NCBI GenBank assembly: GCA_000648925.1
Contig: JFHF01000050.1
Coordinates: 1-56,866 of the forward strand
Direction: 5' to 3'
DNA from: Caballeronia jiangsuensis
Lineage (GTDB): Bacteria; Pseudomonadota; Gammaproteobacteria; Burkholderiales; Burkholderiaceae
DNA length: 56,866 bases
The notes beneath the pieces were generated by a model, which was not told where the DNA came from, did not search any database, and saw only the letters and a program-made list of their open reading frames with translations. A program made the translations under genes and the position numbers. Below are positions 43,848-53,085 of the stretch, piece after piece. Position 1 is the first letter of the stretch, and every line of letters starts with the position of its first letter.

Positions 43848-46800
43848 ATGCTCAACGCAATCATCCGGTTCTCGCTGCGCTTTCGCGGCGTGATCTATGC
43901 GCTGGCCCTTATCACGGCCGGCTACGGTCTCTACTCGCTCACCCGCGCGAAGCTCGATGTGTTTCCCGAGTTCGCTCCGCCGATGAGTATCATCCAGACC
44001 GAAGCGCCGGGCCTCACCAGTGAGCAAGTCGAGACGCTCGTGACACAACCTGTCGAGAACGCCCTACGCGGCATGGTCGGGCTGCAGTCGATGCGCTCCA
44101 AGTCGATGCAGGGCCTGTCTGCCATCACGCTGGTCTTCGATGAACATGCGAACGTGATGCAGATCCGCCAGTTGGTCTCCGAGCGGGTGAGCGCACTTGC
44201 GGCAAGCCTGCCGGCCGGCGTCATGCCGCCGAAGCTGCTGCCGCTCACCACCACGACCAGTGTCGTGCGCGCGATTGGCCTGACCTCGAAAAAGCGTTCT
44301 CTGCTGGAACTGTATGACATCGCGCAGTGGACCATCAGACCGCAGTTGCTCAGCGTGCCCGGCGTGGCGGACGCCATCGTCTTCGGCGGACAAACCCGTC
44401 AACTCCAGATCCAGGTCGATCCCACGAAGCTCTTGCGCTATGGCCTCACGATGCAGGACGTGGTGGCAGCGGCGCGCGTATCTACCGGCGTGCGCGGCGC
44501 GGGGTTCATCGAGAACGACAATCAGCGCATCGCCATCAACGCGGACGGCCAGGTCACGACACCCGAAAGGTTCGCCGCTATCGCGCTGCGCTGGAGCAAC
44601 GGCGCCGCCGTTCGACTCGGTGATGTCGCGACGGTGACTTGGGCGCCCGCCCCCACTGTAGGCGCGGCCTCGATCATGGGTCAGCCTGGCGTGATGCTGG
44701 TCCTGGAGAGTCAGTACGGCACCAACACGCTCGCCGTCACAAAGGGCATCGAGAAAACATTGTCGAGCCTGCGGCCCGTGCTCGAAAAACAGGGTGTCGA
44801 CGTCAATGCAGGTGTGTTCCGGCCGGCCAACTTTATCGATGCGTCCGTCAGTCACCTGCGAATGGCGCTGATCGTCGGCGCCGTGCTGGTCGTTGCCGTG
44901 CTGTTCCTGTTTCTGCTGAACGCACGTACAGCCGTCATCTCCGCCGTGGCGATACCGCTTTCGCTGCTCGTTGCGATCATCGTGCTGACGTCGTTGGGCG
45001 TGAGTCTGAACACGATGACGCTCGGCGGCCTTGCAATCGCACTCGGCGAGGTGGTCGACGACGCGATCATCGATGTCGAGAACATCTACCGCCGGTTGCG
45101 TGAAAACCGCAGCCTGCCCAAGCCGCTGCCCGCGTTTCGCGTGGTGCTGCGCGCGTCGCTCGAGGTCCGCAGCGCCGTGGTGTTCGCCACCTTCATCGTG
45201 ATGCTGATCTTTTTGCCCGTGCTGACGCTTTCAGGTGTCGCCGGCAAGCTGTTTGCACCGCTTGGCGTCGCCTATATCCTCGCCGTGCTCGCTTCGCTCT
45301 GCGTGGCGCTGACGCTCACCCCTGCAATGGCACTCGCCCTGCTCGCGCGCGGTCCGCTGCCGGAGCACGAACCACGGATGATCGCGCGCCTGAAGGCTCG
45401 CTACGTCGCACTGTTGCTGAGTGTCGAGCAACGGGTGAAGACAGTAGTCATCGTCGTCACATTGATGTGCGTGGCAGCACTCGTATCGGTGCCGTTCATG
45501 AGCGGCAACTTCATTCCTGAGTTGCGCGAGGGACATTACATCGTGCACATGGGCCTGGCTCCCGGCACGTCACTCCCTGAATCGATGCGAATCGGCACAC
45601 AGGTTTCCCAAACCCTGATGCAGGTGCCCGGCGTACGGCTTGTCGCGCAGACCGCGGGCCGCGCCAACGAGGTCGTTGACCCGGTCGGAGTTCAGCTCTC
45701 TGAGTTCGAGGTCGATCTCAAGCCGATGAGCGCGTCCGATCAGAGCTGGGCGCTGTATCGCATCAAGCAGGCGCTTGCGGACTTCCCCGGGCTCACCACC
45801 TCCGTGAACACCTTTCTGGTCGAGCGCATCGACGAGACAATCTCAGGCGTGACCGCGCCGGTCGTCGTCAACGTATTTGGCGACAACCTCGATGTGATCG
45901 ATCGCAAGGCGCAGGAGATCGCCCACGTGCTTGGATCAATCCGTGGCGCGGCAAGCGTGCGGGTGGAATCGCCCCCCGGCATTCCCGAACTCGATGTCAG
46001 GCTCAAGCTCGGCCAGTTAAACCGCTGGGGTTTCCGGCCGGTGGAAGTGCTCGATGCGATCCAGTCGGCGTATCAGGGCGCCACCGTTTCACAGATCTAC
46101 CAGGGTAGCCGCACGTACGACGTCGTGGCAGTGCTCTCGGCTCGCGAGCGCGCCACGCTCGATGGCGTCGGCGCGCTGATGCTGCGCAACCCGGACGGAC
46201 TTGCCGTGCCGCTGCACGATCTTGCGTCCATTCGCCAGGTCTCCGGCCGCTATCAGATCACCCACGATGGCGGACGGCGCATGCAGACAGTGTCGGTCAA
46301 TCTCGGGAGCCGCCCCGTCAGCGACTTCGTTAGGGAGGCGCAGGCGCGCGTGAGCCATGAGATCAGCATGCCCCCGGGGACTTACACGGTGTTCGCCGGC
46401 GAAAGCGAGGCGCGCGCGCAGTCGCAACATGACCTCCTGGTGTACGGCGCGATGTCGCTCATCGGCATCGCACTGCTGCTCTTCCTTGCACTCAGGAGCA
46501 GTCGGGGGGTGCTGCTGGTCATGGTCAACCTGCCCTTTGCACTCGTGGGTGGCGTGCTGGGCGTGATGCTCGCGGGCGCGAACCTGTCGCTCGGGAGCAT
46601 GGTGGGCTTCGTCACGCTGTTCGGCATTTCGTTGCGCAACTCGATCATGCTGATCAGCCACTACGAGCACCTCGTGCATGTCGATGAACTCCCGTGGAGC
46701 GCCGATACGGCCGTCCGAGGCGCCTCGGAGCGGCTCGTGCCGATCCTGATGACCGCACTCGTGACCGCGCTGGCACTACTGCCGCTTGCAGTTACGAGCG

Positions 46801-46961
46801 GCGCGGCCGGCAATGAGATCGAGGGGCCGATGGCGATCGTGATCCTGGGCGGGCTCATCACCTCCACGGCGCTGAACCTGATCGTGCTGCCGACGCTGGC
46901 ATTGCGTTACGGCCGCTTCGCGCGGGATGCCTTGACCGAACCCGGCCCTGCAGCTGCCTGA
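43848..46961 (+). CDS. Heavy-metal-type (HME) RND efflux pump
   Basis: 1037 aa, 12 predicted helices in the CzcA/CusA arrangement. It starts MLNAIIRFSLRFR, has LDVFPEFAPP, the conserved EAPGLTSEQVETLVTQPVE, TM4 ALGEVVDDAIIDVENIYRRLREN with the acidic residues of the proton relay, GNFIPELREGHY, and TM-end helices IELLLFLALRSSR-like and LITSTALNLIVLPTL. Pumps cations (or related substrates) using the proton gradient. Metal specificity is not evident. Confidence 0.9.
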   Translation: MLNAIIRFSLRFRGVIYALALITAGYGLYSLTRAKLDVFPEFAPPMSIIQTEAPGLTSEQVETLVTQPVENALRGMVGLQSMRSKSMQGLSAITLVFDEHANVMQIRQLVSERVSALAASLPAGVMPPKLLPLTTTTSVVRAIGLTSKKRSLLELYDIAQWTIRPQLLSVPGVADAIVFGGQTRQLQIQVDPTKLLRYGLTMQDVVAAARVSTGVRGAGFIENDNQRIAINADGQVTTPERFAAIALRWSNGAAVRLGDVATVTWAPAPTVGAASIMGQPGVMLVLESQYGTNTLAVTKGIEKTLSSLRPVLEKQGVDVNAGVFRPANFIDASVSHLRMALIVGAVLVVAVLFLFLLNARTAVISAVAIPLSLLVAIIVLTSLGVSLNTMTLGGLAIALGEVVDDAIIDVENIYRRLRENRSLPKPLPAFRVVLRASLEVRSAVVFATFIVMLIFLPVLTLSGVAGKLFAPLGVAYILAVLASLCVALTLTPAMALALLARGPLPEHEPRMIARLKARYVALLLSVEQRVKTVVIVVTLMCVAALVSVPFMSGNFIPELREGHYIVHMGLAPGTSLPESMRIGTQVSQTLMQVPGVRLVAQTAGRANEVVDPVGVQLSEFEVDLKPMSASDQSWALYRIKQALADFPGLTTSVNTFLVERIDETISGVTAPVVVNVFGDNLDVIDRKAQEIAHVLGSIRGAASVRVESPPGIPELDVRLKLGQLNRWGFRPVEVLDAIQSAYQGATVSQIYQGSRTYDVVAVLSARERATLDGVGALMLRNPDGLAVPLHDLASIRQVSGRYQITHDGGRRMQTVSVNLGSRPVSDFVREAQARVSHEISMPPGTYTVFAGESEARAQSQHDLLVYGAMSLIGIALLLFLALRSSRGVLLVMVNLPFALVGGVLGVMLAGANLSLGSMVGFVTLFGISLRNSIMLISHYEHLVHVDELPWSADTAVRGASERLVPILMTALVTALALLPLAVTSGAAGNEIEGPMAIVILGGLITSTALNLIVLPTLALRYGRFARDALTEPGPAAA

Positions 46962-46974
46962 TCGGAGAGCGGCC

Positions 46975-48993
46975 ATGTCCATCCACGCATTGCTCATGTC
47001 GTTCGGTGAACGTCCGCATCTGGTGCTCGCCGTGGTGTTCGCTGCGGCATGCACGGAGTCGATTGCAGCGATAGGGACGTTCGTGCCGGCCGGGGTCGTG
47101 ATGTTCGCCGCGGGCGCGCTGATCGGCGCCGGCGCGGTGGACGGCTGGCTCACGATCGGCGTGGCTACGCTGGGCGCCATCGCCGGCGACGGCCTGAGCT
47201 ACGAACTGGGGCGGCGTTATCACACCCAGGTCGGCGCCTGGTCGCGATCGCACGGCCATGAGGCCGCCTGGTCACGCGGCGAACAGTTCGTCGCGCGGCA
47301 CGGTGGCAAGAGCATCGTGTTCGCCCGATTCTTCGCTCCGGTGCGGGCGATCGTGCCGTTGGTGGTAGGCACGGCCCGGATGGCTCGCGCGAAGTTCTAT
47401 CCGATCAATGTGGTCTCGGCGCTCGCCTGGGCGCCCACGCATATCGCCCCGGGCATCCTGTTCGGCGCATCCGCGTCCCTGGCCGAAGCCGTGAGCGCGC
47501 GCCTAGCCGCGATCTTCGTTATTTTGGCTCTGCTTCTCTGGCTCATCGTGCGTCTCGTCAGGCTGATGGTCGAGCGAGGCCTTCCGATGACAAAACGCGT
47601 CGCGGCGCGAGTGACGCGGCACTGGGCCCGCCGCCTTCCGTGGTTGGGAACACAGTTGCGGAAGATCGTCGATCTCGATTCGCCCGAGTTCCCCACGTTG
47701 GCGGCGCTGGTGCTGCTTTTTATCGGAAGCGTGTGGCTCTTTGGCGGTGTGCTGCAGGACGTAGTCGCCAATGATCCACTGATGCGGGCCGACACAGCGC
47801 TCTACGCTTTCCTGCAGTCACTCCACATCGCGCCGATCGACTCGCTGATGACCGGTCTGTCCGCGTTGAATGACCGCTCGGTGGTCTACGCAGTTTCGGC
47901 TGTCGTGCTTGTTTGGCTGATATGGAAGCGAAGCTGGAAGTCCGCGGTTTGGTGGATTGTCGTGGTTGGCGTGGGGGTCGTGCTGTCGCCGTTTCTCGGG
48001 TTCAATTTCAAGTCCACGCGGCCTGTCGACTGGATTCCCGGTACCCCTCACACCCCGCTGCCCGACGGCCGCGCAGCGTTCAGTCTGCTGATCTTTGCCT
48101 TCGCCGGCTGGCTGTTATGCCGCCAGCAAACCTTGCGCTGGCGTGCAGGCGTCGCCACGGCGGTTGCGCTATGGATCGTCATGGGCTCCATAGCCGATCT
48201 CTATCTCGGCCGGGCCTGGCTTTCCGGACTTCTCGGCGGCTGGGCGCTCGGGCTCGCGTGGCTTTCACTGTTTGCCGGCACCTACACCTCCTGGCATGTG
48301 GACGACGATGTGTCTCCCAAGGCGATGGCGCTGCTGATCACCGGAACGCTCGCGGTTGCCGGAGCGGGGTATCTTTCCGGCCACACGCAACCCGTTAAGG
48401 CGGGTGGTTCACCGATCGCGCGGCTTGCCCTGAGTTTGTCCGTCGGGCAATGGCTCGACAATGGTTGGCAACTACTGCCGGCGCGGCGCATGGAAATCGG
48501 CGGCGACGAGGAAGAACCGTTACCGCTACAGTGGGCGGCAAGCAATGATGCAATCATCAGCGAACTAAAGCAGGCCGGCTGGCGGCCCGCTGTCGCCTGG
48601 ACGGCGCGCTCGGCACTCGGCTGGTTGCTGTCACAGCCACAAGTCGACCAGTTGCCGGTGCTGCCCAAATACTCGGCGGGCGAACCCTCGCAGCTTGCTC
48701 TCGTGCGGACCGATCCCGACTCATCGCGCAGCCGTCTGGTGCTACGCCTTTGGCGTTCACACTTCATCATTCGCGACGCAAGTGACCGCGCGCCGCTGTG
48801 GTACGGTGCTCTGTATCGGGAGACTCTTTATCGCCCGGCGCACGTAGTCACGATCGAGGAAACAAAAAATGTAGTAGATCCATCGATCATCATCGCGTTG
48901 CTCGGTCTTCGGCGGCAGACTGTCATGCGCTCGACCACTGTCGATCGCGTGGTCCGTGACGTTGTACTTGTCCCACCTGAGTCCACGCGATGA
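46975..48993 (+). CDS. DedA–PAP2–LssY three-domain membrane protein
   Basis: 672 aa. Residues ~1-200 are a DedA/SNARE-associated domain (VPAGVVMFAAGALIGAG, FARFFAPVRAIVPLVVGTARM). Residues ~235-430 are a PAP2-like six-helix domain with FKSTRPVDW intact but the later motifs changed to PDGRAAF (usual PSGHA) and LYLGRAWLSGLLGG (usual YLGVHWxSD). The rest is a LssY C-terminal domain (GWRPAVAWTARSALGWL, YRETLYRPAHVV). It follows the RND gene by 13 bases in one operon. It may act in lipid transport or membrane maintenance; phosphatase activity is unlikely. Confidence 0.85.
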   Translation: MSIHALLMSFGERPHLVLAVVFAAACTESIAAIGTFVPAGVVMFAAGALIGAGAVDGWLTIGVATLGAIAGDGLSYELGRRYHTQVGAWSRSHGHEAAWSRGEQFVARHGGKSIVFARFFAPVRAIVPLVVGTARMARAKFYPINVVSALAWAPTHIAPGILFGASASLAEAVSARLAAIFVILALLLWLIVRLVRLMVERGLPMTKRVAARVTRHWARRLPWLGTQLRKIVDLDSPEFPTLAALVLLFIGSVWLFGGVLQDVVANDPLMRADTALYAFLQSLHIAPIDSLMTGLSALNDRSVVYAVSAVVLVWLIWKRSWKSAVWWIVVVGVGVVLSPFLGFNFKSTRPVDWIPGTPHTPLPDGRAAFSLLIFAFAGWLLCRQQTLRWRAGVATAVALWIVMGSIADLYLGRAWLSGLLGGWALGLAWLSLFAGTYTSWHVDDDVSPKAMALLITGTLAVAGAGYLSGHTQPVKAGGSPIARLALSLSVGQWLDNGWQLLPARRMEIGGDEEEPLPLQWAASNDAIISELKQAGWRPAVAWTARSALGWLLSQPQVDQLPVLPKYSAGEPSQLALVRTDPDSSRSRLVLRLWRSHFIIRDASDRAPLWYGALYRETLYRPAHVVTIEETKNVVDPSIIIALLGLRRQTVMRSTTVDRVVRDVVLVPPESTR

Positions 48994-49060
48994 TTCGGGC
49001 GATCAGGGAATCGGGACTATTCGCTGAGGCCGGCGTCAACAACCGATGAACTGTTTGCTT

Positions 49061-49407
49061 TTATCGAGTAAATTTGATGCCTTCCACGGCCTGACAGACG
49101 GGCCGGGTGACTTCGAGCAGCTCGGAGGTGATGCTGCCCGGATTGGCGATCTGACCGGGAAAGACGCTTTCGGGACCGGCGTGCGCGGATCGGACCTCCG
49201 GGATTCGATCGTAGACCCTTTTGACGCCCTGTGCGAGCTTGGTGGCGTCGCCGTGACCGCCGATATGCATGAATAACACCTTTGGCTGATCAAAAAGAAG
49301 TGATTGTGAAATGCGGTCACTTGGAGGCCGGCATCGAGTGCAGTGCTCATCACCGGATTGACTTCGTCCTGGAATAAGGCGGTGTCGCCCATCATCACGC
49401 TAGCCAT
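49061..49407 (-). pseudogene. Fragment of a DUF1259 protein, frameshifted
   Basis: The minus strand reads MASVMMGDTALFQDEVNPVMSTALDAGLQVTAFHNHFF in one frame and MHIGGHGDATKLAQGVKRVYDRI in another, together the DUF1259 signature (…DEVNPV…A.HNH…GHGDA…). The N-terminal half is missing and a base is gained or lost near 49285. It lies downstream of the LssY gene, convergent. Confidence 0.65.
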
Positions 49408-49557
49408 GAATTTTCACGTCATTACGCGGGTTGGAGACCTTGAACACGCCCTCGTGTTTGGAATGGATCACTTCCAGGACGGCAGACAGCAACTATTTGA
49501 TTTAATGACAAATGTTTATGGGGCCGGACCGCAAAGTCCCGCCACGCCTAGAGCGTT

Positions 49558-49845
49558 CTAACCCGGAAATTGCACGGAAATCAAGGGCACCCCTGGTAGG
49601 ACACCTTGGGTAGCTTCGTTCTTCAGATCGTCTTGAACCCAGGCATATTCATGGCTGAGCCGACTGCTTGCCTGCACTTCGTCGACCAAACAGACAAGAG
49701 TAAAGATCTCGTATTCGCCCACACACGTACCGAGGAAAGGGCGGAGCGGCGAGTGATAAATACGCAGAAAACAATTGGTATCGATCAAGAGGAGACGTTT
49801 TTCGTCTCGACCGGGTGAAAGCGGATCAGCTACTTCATTTTCCAT
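49558..49845 (-). CDS. PIN-domain toxin-like protein, 3'-truncated
   Basis: 95 aa, starting about 130 bases from the divergent XRE gene. RLLLIDTNCFLRIYHSPLRPFL is a PIN first strand with its Asp, followed by IFTLVCLVDEVQ and RLSHEYAWV. The rest of the PIN fold (the second half with the other acidic residues) is missing: the frame ends SVQFPG at 49558. Probably non-functional. Partner XRE protein is intact. Confidence 0.6.
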   Translation of the reverse strand: MENEVADPLSPGRDEKRLLLIDTNCFLRIYHSPLRPFLGTCVGEYEIFTLVCLVDEVQASSRLSHEYAWVQDDLKNEATQGVLPGVPLISVQFPG

Positions 49846-49974
49846 GCAAAGCAGACTCTGTTGATGTAGGCCTGATTATACGCGGTCTTGGCCCTTTTTC
49901 CTTTTAAACAATGCTAAGCTGCTACTTATCCACATAAAAAGTGCCAATTCCGGCACATTGCCCAGGTTATCCCC

Positions 49975-50286
49975 ATGTCAACAGGCTTTGAAAATGTCAA
50001 ATCGCTCTCGCTCGATGACCTACGGGAGGTGCTTGGGGTTCGAGTTCGTTCCGAACGGATAAAACTCGAGTTATCCCAGCAAGAGTTCGCAGAACGTTGC
50101 TTGGTACCTCTGCGCACGTATAAACGGTTTGAAAATGGCGAGTGCGATTCGCTGAACGTTTTCCTGCGGATTGTGTCGGTGTTTGACAGGCTGGCCGGTC
50201 TAGAACTCCTTTTCCCGCCCAAGCAGATTGTCACCGCTCCACGCACTCCATTGGAAATTTTAACCCGTCTGTCACATCGGGGCTGA
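49975..50286 (+). CDS. XRE-family helix-turn-helix regulator
   Basis: 103 aa with VRVRSERIKLELSQQEFAERCLVPLRTYKRFENGE, an XRE HTH. Divergent from the truncated PIN gene, the layout of a toxin-antitoxin pair. The 130-base gap contains TTAT-rich sequence suitable for a shared operator. Confidence 0.75.
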   Translation: MSTGFENVKSLSLDDLREVLGVRVRSERIKLELSQQEFAERCLVPLRTYKRFENGECDSLNVFLRIVSVFDRLAGLELLFPPKQIVTAPRTPLEILTRLSHRG

Positions 50287-50669
50287 TGCGCTAATTCCCG
50301 TCAAGGCAGTAGCGACCTCATGTCCCTGATGTCTCGGCGAAGACCCCGGACTACGACTCGGGGATTGGGGCTACGCGCCACGCTCCCAGCGCACCGTCAA
50401 TGTGGCGAGTCAGTTCGAAATGCGTTGCAAAACTTGACATAAAAGGAATGATAATTGGTGCCATACCATACGTGCAGGGAACGCGCCTAGCAAGCTCGCC
50501 AGATGGTTTGTAGGAAAGCATGTCGCCCAACTTGAGCCCGTTGGGGATCGAGGTTCGTCGAGCAAATCGGGAACTGGCAGGGCGCGGGCGAACGTGGAGG
50601 TTCTCCGCCCCAGAGAAGGGCCGTCCTGGGTGCCCAGGTTCAAGTTCCGGACTGCCCCCAAACTAAAGT
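50287..50669. other. Intergenic region, no supported gene
   Basis: About 380 bases; the frames on both strands show no family feature. Confidence 0.4.
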
Positions 50670-50963
50670 CTAACCGGGCGACGGTGGGTAGAGCTTCCTG
50701 GCGTGGGTGAAGTCCACGACTTTGATGAAGTCATTGTGGACTTCGTAGATCGTGAGGTAATTTGGATGCGATACGATCTCGCGTGTGCCCGGAACCCGAC
50801 CGGGGCGGCCGGAGTTCGGGAAGAAGGCTACAGGCTCGAGCGATCTTTCGACCTGTTCGAAAAGCCTTTCTGCTGCGCCTTCGTCCTTTTCGGAAATAAA
50901 GAAGAGGTATTCGAGGAAGAGCTCGCGGGCCTCATCGGCCCAGACAATCGGAAGCCGCGTCAA
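50670..50963 (-). CDS. ParE/RelE-family toxin
   Basis: 97 aa. VWADEARELFLEYLFFISEKDEGAAERLFEQVERSL, PNSGRPGRVPGTREIV, YLTIYEVHNDFIKVVDFTHARKLYPP: the RelE/ParE pattern with its Arg/Tyr C-terminal residues. It targets the ribosome or gyrase depending on subtype. The start overlaps the antitoxin stop (ATGA). Confidence 0.9.
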   Translation of the reverse strand: MTRLPIVWADEARELFLEYLFFISEKDEGAAERLFEQVERSLEPVAFFPNSGRPGRVPGTREIVSHPNYLTIYEVHNDFIKVVDFTHARKLYPPSPG

Positions 50964-51157
50964 TCACGCTTCCCCGCATTCTTCGCGCGCTGCGCATCGA
51001 GAAGTGCCCGCGCTTCCTTCATGACCTGCTTGTGTGGCACGCTTTGCTTGACGCTGTTTCTCGCACGCTCGACGCGCTCACACAACGCGCGGTCGAAGGC
51101 TTCAGCTTCTTCGACCGTGTCGTGCTCGTGGATGTAAGGATCGAGTCGGGTTCCCAT
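50960..51157 (-). CDS. Antitoxin of the ParE/RelE-like toxin
   Basis: 65 aa, acidic N-terminus (EHDTVEEAEAFDRALCERVERA) and a basic middle (NSVKQSVPHKQVMKEARALLDAQRAK). It precedes and overlaps the toxin gene. Neutralises the toxin and probably autoregulates. A GC-poor region with AATGCTT-type repeats lies upstream. Confidence 0.8.
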   Translation of the reverse strand: MGTRLDPYIHEHDTVEEAEAFDRALCERVERARNSVKQSVPHKQVMKEARALLDAQRAKNAGKRD

Positions 51158-51381
51158 GGCGATTCTCGGTTTGTTCGTAACGTCATGATAGCGCGGTTAC
51201 CTTGACCCGTCAGGGAGTCACGAAACCCAAAGCGTCTCATCCGATCTTCTAGGGCCGAAAGGCGGTGATGCATCATAGCTGGATGCTATTATAGTGAATG
51301 CTTCTATTAGTATGAACGATAGAATTGGCGCTTCAGGAATAGAGTGAATGAAGTTCAATTTACAACGGAGGGCAGGGCTTC

Positions 51382-51861
51382 GTGCCACAAGATTTTGGCG
51401 ACTTTGACGACGATGACGAGGATTTCGGCGCCCTGCCGGACCCTGAGGTTGCGCGCATCGTACTCGAACTCGACCGCTCCATCATGCGCAACCGCCGCGC
51501 GGCGGCCCTGCGCCAGATCGTGCAGGGCCAGCCCGTGTCGCAGCCGGTCAAACCGAGCCGCGTTGAATTGCTGGTGCTTACGGCACTGGTGCTGACCTAC
51601 GGGCCCGTGTTGTTTGGCAACGACTTCGCTCTGGTGCTCGAACAGATCGCGGAGTGTGGCGCCGTGGTCCTGTTGCAGCAGGTGGTGTTCGCGGACATGG
51701 GCGGGATGGGGGGCGCAGGCAGCGAAGACAGCAAGGATCGGCGGATCGTCTCGCGCCTGCAGGACGCGCGACCGATGTTCGAGGCGCTGTGCCGCAAGTT
51801 TCCGGAAGCCTTCCTAGCGGACGCGCGGGCCCTGCTGAAACGCTTCACGACGCGGACCTGA
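51382..51861 (+). CDS. Acidic N-terminal, helical protein of unknown function
   Basis: 159 aa. The N-terminus is very acidic (DFGDFDDDDEDFGALPDPE), then helical stretches (ARIVLELDRSIMRNRRAAALRQIV; RVELLVLTALVLTYG; FALVLEQIAECGAVVLLQQVVF) and a Gly-rich MGGMGGAG turn. No signal or clear membrane span. Not recognised. Upstream ATT-rich region is promoter-like (ATTATAGTGAATG); a GTG start at 51382 is assumed. Just downstream lies the second res-like site. Confidence 0.5.
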   Translation: MPQDFGDFDDDDEDFGALPDPEVARIVLELDRSIMRNRRAAALRQIVQGQPVSQPVKPSRVELLVLTALVLTYGPVLFGNDFALVLEQIAECGAVVLLQQVVFADMGGMGGAGSEDSKDRRIVSRLQDARPMFEALCRKFPEAFLADARALLKRFTTRT

Positions 51862-51942
51862 TTTGCACGGAAAGCGTCGCGATCGGTGACCGCGCGGCCA
51901 GCGCCAATGACATGTGTCGAAGTGAACCGAAGTTTCGGGACA

Positions 51943-51993
51943 TTGACATAATTAGGTATCCGAAATAATGTTTGATAATTTGTGTTATGTCAA
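51943..51993. repeat. res-like inverted repeat (site B)
   Basis: TTGACATAA 51943-51951 and TTATGTCAA 51985-51993 with TGTTTGATAATTT between, closely similar to site A at 10354-10403 and in the same orientation (17 of 20 bases identical over the GATAATT…TTATGTCAA part). TGTTTGATAATT resembles the half-site TGTCTGATAATT of gamma-delta res. No transposase or resolvase is adjacent. Confidence 0.5.
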
Positions 51994-52092
51994 ATGATAA
52001 GGATGGCTAAACTTGATTGACGTCCCCATAATACGTACAACCCGGATGAAGGCGCGGACAACAATTAAGTATCGAACAACTGGCATCTCGGA

Positions 52093-52497
52093 TCATTTTG
52101 CTTCCGTAGAGTTGTCATCATTTGCAGGATCGGAAAAGTGTGTCGCACTGCGTCGAATTCGCGGCGAGGTGTCGAGGCCGCGTTGTACGTAAATCGCCGC
52201 CAACTCTCGACGCTCGCGCGCGCCATCCGCCTTGAGCTCCGCCTGCTCTTTGGCGAGCGCCGCAGTTCCTGTATCCGCTTGCGACGAGACCGATACGTAC
52301 GCGCCTGTCGCCATCGACATCGCGCCGGCTGCCAATTCGGCCAGGCCGGTCAGCACCAGATGGCCGTGTTCGGCGTGCGCGGACGCGACGCCGATTATCA
52401 GACTTGCCGTCGAATTTATGCCGTCGTTCGCGCCAAGGACCGCCGCGCGTCGCCACCCGATCGCCTTGATTCGATGGGGTTCCTTGTGAGCCTTGAG
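52093..52497 (-). pseudogene. VIT1/CCC1-like fragment without start codon
   Basis: The minus strand gives KAIGWRRAAVLGANDGINSTASLIIGVASA and then LTGLAELAAGAMSMATGAYVSV and ERRELAAIYVQRGLD, an N-terminal VIT1 domain fragment. Upstream to the TAG of cytochrome b561 there is no ATG, GTG or TTG in frame, and after RGLD the family sequence is lost (end near 52093). It is a remnant. Confidence 0.75.
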
Positions 52498-52509
52498 CGT
52501 TGGCGGACC

Positions 52510-53085
52510 CTAGCGGTCTCGACCCTGATCACGCGACGGGCCTGCGTGGGGCAGCATCCTTTGCAGCACGTGGTCCTTCAGGACAAAGCGGTGGAACAGC
52601 GCTGCGACGACATGCAGACCAATCAACGCGAAGAGCACCCATGCGAGGATGCCGTGCACATCCCCCATCGCGTGGCCGAAGGCCGAGCCCGGTTCGCTCA
52701 GCGCCGGATAGGACACCACGCCTAGCAAGCGGACCGTCCAGCCTCGTGAGGACGCGTTGATCCAGCCGAGCAGCGGCACCAGCACCAGGGCGGCGTAGAG
52801 GAGAACATGGGTTATGCGCGAGACGACGCTGAGTAGCGGTGGCAGTTCATCCGGTGTGGGCCAATGCGTCAAACGCCAGATCACCCGGATTGCCATGACG
52901 GCTACGAGCGTCGCGCCCACCCCAAGATGCCACGCGATCAGATTAACCGGCTGCGTGTCTTTGTGGACGTCCGGCATCGTCCAGCCGATCACAAATTGCA
53001 TTGCGACCAACAGGACGGTTAGCCAGTGCAGTGTGCGTGCGACTGCGTCATATGCCGGACGCTGCATTTGGTAGACCTTCGCCAT
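52510..53085 (-). CDS. Cytochrome b561-family protein
   Basis: 191 aa, four helices with His in RTLHWLTVLLVAMQ, IAWHLGVGATL, RITHVLLYAALV and GLHVVAALFHRFVLKD. Third b561 copy of the window. It is intact; its stop abuts the VIT1 remnant. Confidence 0.88.
   Translation of the reverse strand: MAKVYQMQRPAYDAVARTLHWLTVLLVAMQFVIGWTMPDVHKDTQPVNLIAWHLGVGATLVAVMAIRVIWRLTHWPTPDELPPLLSVVSRITHVLLYAALVLVPLLGWINASSRGWTVRLLGVVSYPALSEPGSAFGHAMGDVHGILAWVLFALIGLHVVAALFHRFVLKDHVLQRMLPHAGPSRDQGRDR

Noticed and set aside
44064..44855. 263-aa minus-strand frame within the RND gene
   Set aside because: Antisense of a well-supported pump gene.
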